The notes under the pieces: model-generated
Told to the model about the DNA's origin: nothing
What the model saw: the letters and a program-made list of their open reading frames with translations, nothing else
Database searches by the model: none
Assembly (NCBI GenBank): GCA_905250075.1
Contig: CAJNOP010000014.1
Location: 3,169,848 to 3,233,847, forward strand
From: Rotaria sp. Silwood1
Taxonomy: Eukaryota > Rotifera > Eurotatoria > Philodinida > Philodinidae
Length of the DNA: 64,000 bases
Direction: 5' to 3'
Translations under genes and position numbers: made by a program
Shown here: piece after piece, positions 26,414 to 37,276 of the stretch
Layout of the letters: each line of letters begins with the position of its first letter
Position numbering within the stretch: the first letter of the stretch is position 1

Positions 26414-28857
26414 GTATGCTGAATTTGAAAAAAATATCTTTAGAAGCTGGACAAAATAAGGAAGCAGAAAAGTTTGCACATTTTGAAAAAGATATGTTTT
26501 TCGTATTTTTCGACCCGGAAGAAGCATTTTCTGGCGCTAAAAAGTAATTTTTCGTGATCAGCAGCTCATACTCTATCAAATGATGTAAAAGAAAGGTGAA
26601 AAAAAAAATTTGCTTGAAATTCGCATTGCCAACACTTTATATATAACATATCTATTGTTCACTACGCCGATGACGAATGGGTTCGTTGAAAAATAAATTA
26701 TTTTGAATAAAATAAGTTCAATTCACTTTTACACGCCGTATTTTGGACACAGATGGAATCACAACCCGACAATGAGCAGTAAAGCAGACCGAAATTCACC
26801 AAAAATTTTAGGCAAAGAGTACATATGAGCTTTCTGCCAAAGAAAAGTACTCTCAAGTTGATTTTCTGCGGGAATTTTGCAGAAAATATATTCTTGATGC
26901 TATCTATCTATTTTTGCCAGAAAGAGGGATAATATGACTCAACTGTTCGCATTGCTACCACTAATCAATAAGTATGCATGCATCGCGGAGAGGAAATTTT
27001 GAGAAATTCATCTTCTTAAATTTTGTTTATATATAGGTTGTACGAAAGCGAGAAAAAATATTTTTCAGCAGAAAAGCGTAGAAATACCGCGGAAAAAAAT
27101 TGGCAGAAAGGATCCGAATTTAGCGGGGGGAAATCCCCCCCCATCCCCCCCCTAATCGGCAAGCCTGATACGAAGCTTCGCGTTCAACAATTGATGTTTG
27201 TCTATTAGCTAATTGTTTTTCAAGGTCATCAAGTTTAAATAATATTTTCATAATCTAATTGAATTTTTTCTATATAATTTTCAAAAACTTTATATATGAT
27301 GTACATATGCAATTATTTCAATCGATTGTTTGAAATAACCGCGGATACTAGATGAAAAAAAAGAATATTATAATATGTTGTATTTTAAAATCCACAGACC
27401 ATTATCTACATTCAATATTATTTTTCAAATTATACATGAGCATGTGATAATTCGTTCGAACAACCATTGTTAAACTAGCACATGATTCAGTTATTTTAGC
27501 ATTGAAGAAAAAAACTGAATTACTGTATGTTAAATAGAGAATTTGATTTTCGTATATTTCAATGATAATTATATTATGCTGTATTTGTTTTGTTAATCAA
27601 ATTATTTTGTTCTTTACATTTGTCAACAAATTGAGAATATAAATTTAAACACTTTACAAGAACTAAAAGATTGATATGAATTGATTTTTTTTTTCATTTC
27701 AATAAATAAAATACATTTCGAACATGCAATATAAAATTTAGGAGAAAACGATTTCAGCCTTTTTGTCTTTCAAAATTTTAATCCTACTACAAATGAGACA
27801 TGTTCATGAATTTATTCGTCTTACGATTGAGAATCGATTGTTTGATTAATAGAAGAAAGATAATTTCGAAACGATTTTTTATAAGAAAAATGAATAAAAT
27901 AATTTTACTGCAGAATTCGTTTCAATAGCTACATGGAATGTTTTTGATTCGATCACTTTCAGATGAAGAGAAAAGTAATACATTGTACATTATTGTTAAG
28001 ATGTAACATAAGTTTGTTTAATTTGAATTTAATGACTTAATTTTCGATTGAATATTTCTAATTCTTTAGTTAAATAAAAATTATTTTAAAATACAGTCAA
28101 CATTCAATAAAAAACTCATCTTGTTTGAAGTTCATTTTTATGAATTGAGTCATTTAAAGACACTGTTGACAAAGTCATCTTGACGAAGTAATGTTGATGA
28201 ATGAAATAAAGAATTTAAATGAGCAAAAGCAAATATCATTTTGAAAAGCTCATATTTTCAGTACACGAGATACATATCATTGATAGAGACTATTTATGAT
28301 CTTACATTCTTCTGATCGAATATTATTGTGGAATTGAACTAAAATCAAGGATTTGATATAATGACATCATTCATTTGTATTTTTTTTCAAGCAAAATTGG
28401 TTGTACTATTATGAATAGCGACTGTAGCGTAGCACCATTATTTACGTGAAGCTCATTTTTTACAAACATATGATATATAATAGATGCACTATAAAAAAAT
28501 TCGCAGAATAATAAACGTTTAAACGGTTCATACCCTTTTCCATCGTTTATGAAATGCTCATAAACGCTTCTAGAAACCATTACATAAGAGATTATTAAGA
28601 GGTATATGAGCTTCCAATACTCTGCTGAAAAAGACTATGAAAGGGTTGATAAGATTAATAAACTCTTAAAGGATTCCTTCTACGTTATACTTTCATAAAC
28701 CCTCGTAAGGGCTCTTGAGTATCATAAATCTGTTCATTTAGTTTCCAAAATTGTTTTTGAAAAGGTTGATGAAAATAATATATCCGCCACCAACATTTAG
28801 AATCGATATTTGAAAGTATTCTTAGACGACATCAACGATCAATAGGGTTGATGATAA
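26414..28857. other. Gene-free stretch
   Basis: AT-rich sequence without recognisable exons. It contains one striking G-run/C-run hairpin at about 27124-27154 (six G, AAAT, then two long C runs split by AT). A microsatellite-poor, A/T-biased stretch continues to the tRNA gene. Confidence 0.5.
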
Positions 28858-28932
28858 GCCGGGGATGGCGTAGTGGTTCTATGCATCTGATTGTTAGTCA
28901 GACATCAGAAGGTTCGATTCCTTCCCCCGGCA
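28858..28932 (+). tRNA. tRNA-Asn (anticodon GUU)
   Basis: The acceptor stem GCCGGGG pairs with CCCCGGC at 28925-28931, with discriminator A. The anticodon stem TCTGA/TCAGA encloses the loop TTGTTAG, giving GTT. The T stem GAAGG/CCTTC has loop TTCGATT. The A box (TGGCGTAGTGG) and B box (GGTTCGATTCC) are both consensus. The D stem is weaker. No intron is present. The first run of four T downstream is about 96 nt away, which is unusually far for a pol III terminator. A tRNA-derived SINE head is therefore a possible alternative. Confidence 0.85.
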
Positions 28933-30274
28933 CAGTGTCTTCGGTGTCAAGATATACGGTATCGGAAGAATAAACAAAGGAAGAACAGCAATGCATGCCA
29001 ACCTCGTCATCACTGCTTCGATTTCGATTTTCGTTCTGTTCGTTTTCGCTTCCTTGTCATTCTTTCTCTGTTTGTTATAGTAGTCTTGTCTGTTGACTCG
29101 TATGTTTCGTAAGAGTTCGCAAAAAAATTATACAAAAACACAAAAAAATGTATAGATGTCACGAATAAAATTCAGCATTAAAAAAAGGTTTATGATAAGG
29201 TATATCAATGGGATTATTGATCTGCATTATCGTCTTTAGGGTTTCTTGTAAGGTACATGGACCGATTTAAGAGTAGCATAACCACCTCGAGTAATTGATG
29301 AATGACCAAATAGAGGAGCTCTCGCCATCATCAGTGATAAAGTCACTCGTATGAAAGACATGCGAAAACAACTAATAACTTTCATCCTTATATGAATCAC
29401 AGACACACGTTATATATTGTGATTCATAGTTGGTAACTAAAATGTGTTAGACTTACAGGATGTTGAAAAAAACACTTATCTGGTATTAGTTCTACGTTTG
29501 AAGTTTCATAATCAATGAAACTTCCACTTGGCAATCTAAACAATCGGATCTAAACTAGTAAATAAAGGAGCGACAGTAGAAAAGTTGCCCAGGTCGGATA
29601 AAACGATCAGTAAACGGTCGTAAACGATATAAATACGGTGAAATATTATGGTGCAAACGGTCAATCGTTTACGATGACCGTTTACAGAGCACCGCATACG
29701 ACAGCGCAGCGGTCACTATAAACATTACGTCTTCCAGTTGTATTTGTAAGAAGGTGCTAGTGTGTGGGTGGCTGTGAGTGTTGGGCCTGACAGAAGAAAA
29801 AAACACATAACATCAACACTTACATGCTCAACTGATCAAGATTTTCGAAAATTGTTAGAATAACACCCTTCAGAAAGATTTAATAATTTGTTTTTGAGCA
29901 GCAGTTTTCAAGAGCTTTTGTTTATTTAGTCAATGTTTTCATGAGCTCTGTCTTAAAATTATTCTCTCTAAACAATTATGAGCTAATGGTAGCAAAACAG
30001 AAAAAAGAAATATTCAAATAAAGCCAAACTATAAATATACTTCATGTTCGAGAAATTCAAATAAGTAGAATAAATATTTTATATTTTAAGACTCGTCTTT
30101 TGCTTCATAGCATGTCATAGTTCTCTTTTCATTTCATAAATTCATACCATTTATTTATCGACACCAACTTCTATCTCCATCTATCGTCTATCTCTACTAT
30201 TTGTTATTATCTCCATATCATGAACCATGTTCTCATAATTCTTTAAAAAGATTTTTTTTTTTTACGAAACACAA
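28933..30274. other. Intergenic region
   Basis: It contains a perfect 11-bp hairpin (TATGAATCACA at 29391, TGTGATTCATA at 29418). It also has an imperfect hairpin at about 29611-29690 built from GTAAACGGTC and its complement, and a G/T-rich tract near 29757-29785 like the telomere-like tracts. No exon chain was found. Confidence 0.45.
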
Positions 30275-31045
30275 ATGGTCAAGACATATATTGGTCAGTG
30301 GTTATATACATTTCCTTGGTCTCAAGTTGTTAGTGGTTTTTGGCAAAAATTTCCAAATCCTTATACGTATGAAGTTTTGTTTTGTTTTTTTTTTTGTTAC
30401 AGATATCTGATTCATTTTGAATAATGTATTGTATATAGAGGCCATGTTTTATCTGAAGATACATATTATCGAACAGTAACTGAAGATCAAAAATTAATAT
30501 CAAAACGTTTATTAGCTAAAACAAATAAACTTCCACGTTGGGGTGAACGTGTATTTTATCGTGGAGCAGCTTCAACTATAGGATTTATTATTGAAGAATC
30601 AGTATGTGATTTAAAACAAAAAATATTTACAACAAATACAGTTAATATTAATCTTAAATCATTAATGGTAAATGATTAAATCTTGTTTTTTTTTTTTGTT
30701 TAAAACTTTAAATTCTTATTTGTTTTCTAGACTGTAGAAGAAACATGTGTATATCGACCAGATAAAAATGATGAATCAAGAACAATATGTGAAAAAAAAG
30801 TTGTTGCACGAGGAGAATTATTCGGTTTTAAAACAACATTAGAAACATTTGCTATACAACGTTATAAAAAAAATCAGGAATATGCAAGTCTTGGATTAGA
30901 ATTTATACTTCATAAATTATATTTACCACAATTACCGCCACCACCTGTTACTGGTATTAAAACACCAGATACTCGAACATTTTCAAGAAAATTAAGTGAT
31001 AAAGCTAAACATTTATTAAAAACATCCAATAATGATACACTTTAA
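30275..31045 (+). CDS. PRELID1: PRELI/MSF1 domain protein, PRELID1-like mitochondrial lipid transfer protein
   Basis: Three exons, 30275-30366, 30439-30667 and 30731-31045, give 211 codons (human PRELID1 is 219). The protein starts MVKTYIGQWLYTFPWSQV and continues GFWQKFPNPY, collinear with PRELID1. TEDQKLISKRLLAKTN and LPRWGERVFY follow, then VEETCVYRP. The family shuttles phosphatidic acid across the mitochondrial intermembrane space with TRIAP1 for cardiolipin synthesis. The C-terminus is shorter and lacks the Ala/Lys-rich helix of the vertebrate protein, ending instead with a Pro-rich LPPPP segment and a basic tail. The start follows a T-run and matches the family N-terminus exactly. PRELID3/slowmo paralogy was considered, but the MVKYF-type start favours PRELID1. 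Confidence 0.9.
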
Positions 31046-31311
31046 TGTTGACATGATTGTTTCTTTTTTCTTTTTGTTAAAATTACCCATAAAACTATAA
31101 CTTGTTATTGTTATGATTGTTCTTTTTTACACTAGCATTGAGCATTGTTTTGTTCTTTCTATTTATAGATATTGAATATGTATATATTTCATAATAATGA
31201 ATAAAATCGTTGGCATGATTTCTAACAAAATTGATATTATGTATTTAATTTACTAGAAATTAAATTAATGAACAATGTGAGTTGCTTTTTATTCATACAA
31301 TTATTTCTAAA

Positions 31312-31351
31312 AATAAACTATGAATCTATATGAATAGATTCATAGTTTATT
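31312..31351. repeat. Perfect 17-bp stem hairpin in the PRELID1 3' flank
   Basis: AATAAACTATGAATCTA is followed by a 6-nt loop and its exact reverse complement, about 265 bp after the PRELID1 stop. It could be a tiny foldback relic or a structured 3' end. Its function is unknown. Confidence 0.8.
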
Positions 31352-32406
31352 ATTTTTTTCAAATTTAATTTTATTTCAAATTACTTTTTATTAATTATTA
31401 AATAGTATAATCCATCTGATAACGTATTTATGTCATTATAATGAAAATTAAATGCAAGAAAAAATTTGACTATACATGTATTTTTGATATATATTCTTAC
31501 TGATGATTGTTAGATCGAAAGAGTTTGAAGTTTTGAGTAGTGATTTTATGGTTAAACATCGAAATTTTTGAAAAAACAAAAGTTTTTTGCAACACGAATT
31601 TTCTTCTTTAAACTACAAAACTATGAAGACGACAATAGTAAGATTTTGAAAAAGCCATAGACAAAATAATTGAGAAGTCTATCGTAAATTGAGTACATTC
31701 TGATGAAGAAGAGTGTGAGTATAGGTGTTGATCGTCTCTTCATCCGCATTCCATCCTTATTTTGATTTCTTCTAGCTATCATCGTTAAGACCATATCTCA
31801 AAAATATAAGTATGTATGCTTCATCTTACGGTAAGACTAATCATTGTTTATTTTTGATAAATCAATTTCAACTTTTTTATGCTCATTACGATAAACAACG
31901 GTAAGTTTCTTGAAGGAACGGTACGCAATTGAATTCATTAAAGAACTGAAATGGTCTTCAATTAATTGATCCAGAATTTAATATATGTTTATGAATCAAG
32001 GGTATCGTCTATCTATTACAAACAAATGTTGATAACTTTGAAGATTTTACGTTCGTCAAAGATTGTGACACTATTCAGGATATATTTTGTTTTATAAAAA
32101 GAATTTATACATTATGGAAATCTGCAATCACTTCAATTATTTATAAAAAATATGATGTTTTTTTCTTCATGAGATCCAGGTACTCTCAACGGTATTTACA
32201 ATTCGGATTCGTCCAGAAAATTGTTCGAAATCTTCTGTTCTTGTTCTTAGCAGAACTCAACGAGATCTATCGATTGATGTAACCAGGTATATCATAGGTA
32301 GAAACACTGACCTTCAAAATGGACTTTTTAATTTTTTTCTAATGGATTCTTGGCTATCTGTTTAGTATTTCTTTCTGAGATCGGTCGAGAAAGCTGTACG
32401 AAGTTA

Positions 32407-32965
32407 GCTATCCTTGTTGCACGTAATGATCGCCGAGTTGTACTTGGAACAAGCTCTTAGAAGAATCCGAAAGAGTAATACTTTTGAGGATACTTGCTCC
32501 CATGGGAGAAAAGTCACTTTTTACGCCAATTGGACGGAGCTATGGTTAATGCACTTATACCAATGGACAGAGTTCGTCGAATTCTACTTACAACAAGAAT
32601 TGGAGATTTGGAACAAGTTTCTGGGCGAAGCCGGCATGGAAACATTCTCTATGACATCTGGTTCTTATGGAGAAGAAACCGATTTTTAAGACGACCGATT
32701 TGAGCTATGGAAAGTTTGATTATATCAATGGATAGAGCTCGTCGAGTTTTAGATGAAACAAGAACAGGAAATCTGGAACAAGTTCCTGGGCGAATGCCGA
32801 ATGGAAATACTTTGGAGAGCACCTGGATCTTATGGAGAAGAAAAAAATCGATTTCTCATTAGATTGGTTTGAGCTATCAAAAATCTAATTATACCAATCA
32901 ATAGAGCACGTCGAGTTCTACTTAGAACAAGTTTCTGGGCAAATCTAGGATGGAAAAACTCAAAT
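32407..32965 (+). repeat. Degenerate ~165-bp tandem array, possibly relic coding repeats
   Basis: Four units begin near 32407, 32542, 32707 and 32876; the first and last carry deletions. Each contains GTCGARTTYTACTTAGAACA-like sequence, then GGAACAAGTTYCTGGGCRAA, then TGGTTCTTATGGAGAAG, then TTTGAGCTATSR. Read in one frame, units give LEQV-(S/P)-GR and W-(F/I)-LWRR, but stops and indels interrupt every unit. I do not recognise the protein pattern. It may be a decayed repeat protein or a satellite. Confidence 0.6.
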
Positions 32966-35554
32966 GTTGAGATAACTCCATCTACATAGTCAAATTACTT
33001 ATTGCATTAAAAGAGCCGAATGCGCTCGTCGATACTTCAATTTTTTGATGACCATCATTTATTAACATAAGTTTTCACAAGTAAAACATCCGCTCCTTTG
33101 ATTTCAAAGAGTTGGATCGATTATTGTTTTCAGCTGTATTTTTCCACGTCAGTAGTGTCTTGCGTGGCCAACAATTTTGGTCATGATTACGATGAATCAC
33201 GATAAAAATTTATCCTCAACCATCTTTAGGAAAGATCGATCACTTCTCGACAGACTGTGTGGTGAATTTTATTTTGATCGACAAGTAAAAGTGCCAAAAA
33301 TAAAAATATCAAAGACAAAAATCAGAGATAAAAACATGGAGACAAGAGTGAGAGCGAAATGTGAGCAGATTTCTTTTTTCATACACTATTATTTTCAATA
33401 TTTCTATTTTTCCATATTTTTATTTTTGGCATTTTTCATCTTGATAAAGTCAGGGTGAGTATGCGTTCTGTGTGGTACAATAGTACAAGCCAAATCAAGT
33501 TGTCGAAGGGTTCGAGTTGCCTCAGGAGAATACAATCTTATTGCTGCGTAGCAGGTAGAATCTAACCAAGATTCTGTTATATTTTTAGTGCCCTGTAGTG
33601 TTTATAATTGCAAATATAGACAGAAGCAAAATGTACAGAACATTTTCTGTTTCTGAATACACGCTATTGTAGACCTTCTTTAGAAAACAGTGAACGATGT
33701 AGAGTTATCAAATGAGATTAACACTTTTCTAAAACATTGAAAACTATTTTAAAAACTCTTTCAACTATATGTAGAATGCAATCTATCATGTAAAAACTGC
33801 ACCAATATTTACTGCAATGACGTTGATACTGATTTTTATAAAAATTCTGTATAGCTTATGAAACTTCATTTATATACAATGTTCTTGGAAAAAAGATGTG
33901 CATATACATTTTACTCATGAGCTTGGCCACGTATCGGTCATCCTCGCATGGGGAAGGTTTAAACTGACAAAAATAAAGAAAATTCCCTCTAAAATCAAAA
34001 GTACACTGCCGATCGTTTATGAAACACGTTGTAGGCTCTGAGATACTTTGTTGACTAGCGATATGAACCCTATTTTCATTCGATCAGGATCTACAAAGAA
34101 ATTTTTTGACTAATTTCACCAAAAAAATTTATTATTGAATCCTGTTACATTTCATTTTTTGCCTGAAAAATAGACATAGTTTCTAATGTTATTTCGTTGT
34201 GAGAGTGAAACTGACACACTTGGACGATAGAACTATCTCTGTACTACTCATGGATTAGAAAAAAGATGGGCTTTTATTGTGATAATTGGAAACTTCAAGG
34301 TCTCAAACTTTTCCCATTAGAAAGTCGAAAAAAGGCGAAATTCCATAACGTACAACGTTTACAGTTTTTTTATTGGATGCAATTATACTTGTTAAGAAAT
34401 GAACTGCTATTCTAAAAGCTTGTGGAGAACTGAACAATTTTTATACAGAGCGTTTAGTTGTATATCACTTCGCTGCGTAGTAAAACCCTTAACTCTCTGC
34501 TCATCCTACAAAAAAATTTCCATTTTTTGAAATTCCGTAACGGTCAGCATTTTTTTAATAACTCAGCCTTGGCTGCATGGAAATCGATAAAATTTTTATT
34601 GGTAATAGATCTAAATGATCTCCACATATGATAAAAATTTTAGAGGGTTTGCTATTATCATTGATGAGATATAAGTGTTACAATATGAAAAAAAAATGAA
34701 ATTCCGTAACGCGTGGCCAAGCCGTCATATAAATCGTGATCGTGATCATGACGGTCACATAGGACACTAGCAATCAGTCTTGCATATGACTGCAGAATGT
34801 GATGTAGCCGAATCAATGCTCTGCTTTCATTTATTGACTAATTGATAACAGACCAGAATAAAATCAATCATTTTTCAAAGTAAAAATTACATTTTTTCTG
34901 TTTTCGTACGTGAGAAATCTTCCTTGAGAGAAAAAAACGTTCGGGCCGGATCGTTCAATGAGTATTGATCTATATACTATAAAAGGCGTCTATTAATCGA
35001 CAATCAACATAAATGATGAAAACACTCACGAGGGAAGTTCACCAACAGTTCAATCCCTTTTGCGTTGAGACTACGTGCACTATTTAGGCACAAATAGCTA
35101 TGAATACTCTGAAAAAATGCGGACCACTAACTTATTGCTATTTAGATACTGCATTGAAAGTTTACATAGAAACAGATCTTACCAAGAATAGTATTGCGTA
35201 CAAGTTTCAGATCTTTTGATTTATTTGTATCCATAGATACAGCTGTGATAACTTCATTTGGACTAATCAGAAAATTTGACGTTCTCCTTTCAGAATAGGA
35301 ATAAATAAAAAACCTGAAACTCTCACATAATACTATTCTCGGCAAGGTCTGATTCTATGGAAAGTTGTAAGTCGAAATTCTAAAATTATTTTTTCTAGTG
35401 TTCGTGAGGAGGATCACAGCGTTTATTTATAAATATATCATAACAGTGAAGTATCTCCTAACCAATAAGCTAGTGGCCCTAATCTTTTTCAAGAATTGAT
35501 AGCTCATTTGTACCTACGTAATGTACATAGTCACAACCCAACAGCGATTGAACA

Positions 35555-36065
35555 GTTTGTGACCTTCCCGAGTTTGGTGGAAAATGTAGACAAGGAAAAC
35601 ACCGAATAGGAAAATGTCGAAGAAAAAGCAGGAAAATATTGAAAAGGCAAATGTAGAAGGGGAAAATATGGAAACTGGAAAACGTCGAATGAGAAAAACA
35701 GAAAAAGGAAAATGTCGAAAATTGAATTTTTTAATAGCCTTAATAAGGGTTTGGATGTGGGTATAGCAGCCGAGTACACCCAGACCTCACACTCCACAGC
35801 CACATCCACCGTAGCCACACGCACTCTATAGTTTACTTTAGCAATGAACGACTATATCGACTATAGACGACAAGGATGACGGACGAATTTAGAATATTCT
35901 GTTAATAACCAATACCAGTTCGAAAAGTAAATGACGTAATCTGTAGACATTTTTCTATTGTCATCTTCTACATTTGCTTTTTCGGTGTTTTCGTTTTTTT
36001 TTCGACATTTTCCTATTTGGCGTTTTTCTTTTCTACGTTTTCCGTCAACTCGACCTTTCCTCGTC
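35555..36065. repeat. Foldback with minisatellite arms enclosing a telomere-like tract
   Basis: The left arm (35560-35730) repeats GGAAAATGTCGAA-like units about eight times. The right arm (about 35945-36060) carries the complement (TTCGACATTTTCC). Outer parts of both arms align as inverted copies, including CACCGAATAGGAAAATGTCG against its complement with CCTATTTGGCG. Between them at 35756-35826 lie TGTGGG and a C/A tract whose 17-mer CACACTCCACAGCCACA is identical to 2145-2161. Confidence 0.7.
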
Positions 36066-36184
36066 AGTATAAAATTTTATGAAGTTTTTCATTAAAGCTC
36101 TATTTATCTGTATAGTTCAACAAGAAGACATCTTGTTGTATACAGTGAGAACCTAAATAGACAAAAATTCATTGCTGACTTTAT

Positions 36185-37180
36185 TAATATTAAGAATGAA
36201 TCTATGAGAAAATCAGTCACTTAAGGACTTTGACGATGGAGTCATATCTCAGAATTGGCTAATTTTTTTAGTATGTAGTCGAGGGTAGTGAGTTGTGTAC
36301 TTCCTGAAATTTTCAGTTCAATCCAACGAGTTTTTGAAGCATAATCATCAAAACAAGGATGAGGTTTTTTGATGATTGTTAGCTCAGTTTTTGTTCACTT
36401 TCCAGCAACTTTATGCATTGTTTGGCAAAAATTTGATTTCTATGTTTCGACTTTTAGGAATTTCGATTTCTAATAACTTTAGACATATGCATCAGTAAAT
36501 TCAACTATTAAGTGCACAGAAAAAGATGCATTTTTTCACTGAATTAATGAGAAGCGCGACCAAATCCAAGAACAAGCATAGTCATGCATTTTTCTATATT
36601 TTTCATACAAAAAGGGGCAAAATGTCGATCAAGTGCATTCGATATCACAACACGAAAATTGTCTGATATTTTTATCACAGACAGAGCTCATCAGAGTCTA
36701 TTTGTAGTAAAAGTATCAGACCATTTCTGTGTTGTGTTATCAAATGCGCTTGATTGACATTTTACTCCTTTTTATATGAAAAATAGAGAAACACGCATAA
36801 ATTTGTGTGTTTTTACGATTTCGTCAAGATTTTCATCAATGCATTGAAAAAATGTGAATTTTTTTGTTTGTTTGATAGCGGAATTCACTGACAAATATGT
36901 CTAAAATTACCAGAAGTCGAAATTCTTAAGGATTGAAATATGTAAGTCAAGTTTTTAGAAAAAAACACATAAGATTGTTAGAAAAAGTTCGTAAAAATTA
37001 TGCTTCAGAACTCAAAGAAAAACTCGTCTATGTTTGGACGATTACTCTTCAAAAGCTAGTCAGATTGGACTGAAAATTGCAACAAGTTCATAACTCGTTG
37101 TCCTCTACAACATAATAAAACATCAGCCAATTCTGAGATAACACCCTATCGTCACCGTCTGATTTTCTCAAATACTCACT
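36185..37180. repeat. Foldback element with ~450 bp arms just upstream of LST8
   Basis: TATCTCAGAATTGGCTRAT at 36244 returns inverted at 37120. TTTTTGAAGCATAATCAT-like, AATTTCGAYTTCTRRTAA-like and CTTGATYGACATTTT-like segments also return inverted, with the centre near 36690. Outer matches include TGAGAAAATCAG. No coding capacity was seen. The right edge lies about 100 bp before the LST8 start codon, so it may overlap the promoter. Confidence 0.85.
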
Positions 37181-37276
37181 CTTATATTCTTCTTTTTGAT
37201 AAGAATAAACCATTCTAGATATTAAGAAAGACGAAATTCAGTTATATATATTGCAATTAAGTTACTATTTAAAACA

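Larger units (their letters stand above)
31046..37276. other. Repeat-rich intergenic region
   Basis: Six kb without a supported gene. It holds a perfect hairpin (31312), a ~165-bp tandem array (32407-32965), diverged copies of GAAATTCCGTAACG (34340-34710), a minisatellite foldback (35555-36065) and a large foldback (36185-37180). Each is described separately where supported. Confidence 0.5.

Noticed and set aside
35531..35824. 97-codon minus-strand frame rich in Phe and Ser
   Set aside because: It is generated by the GGAAAATGTCGAA minisatellite read on the other strand.
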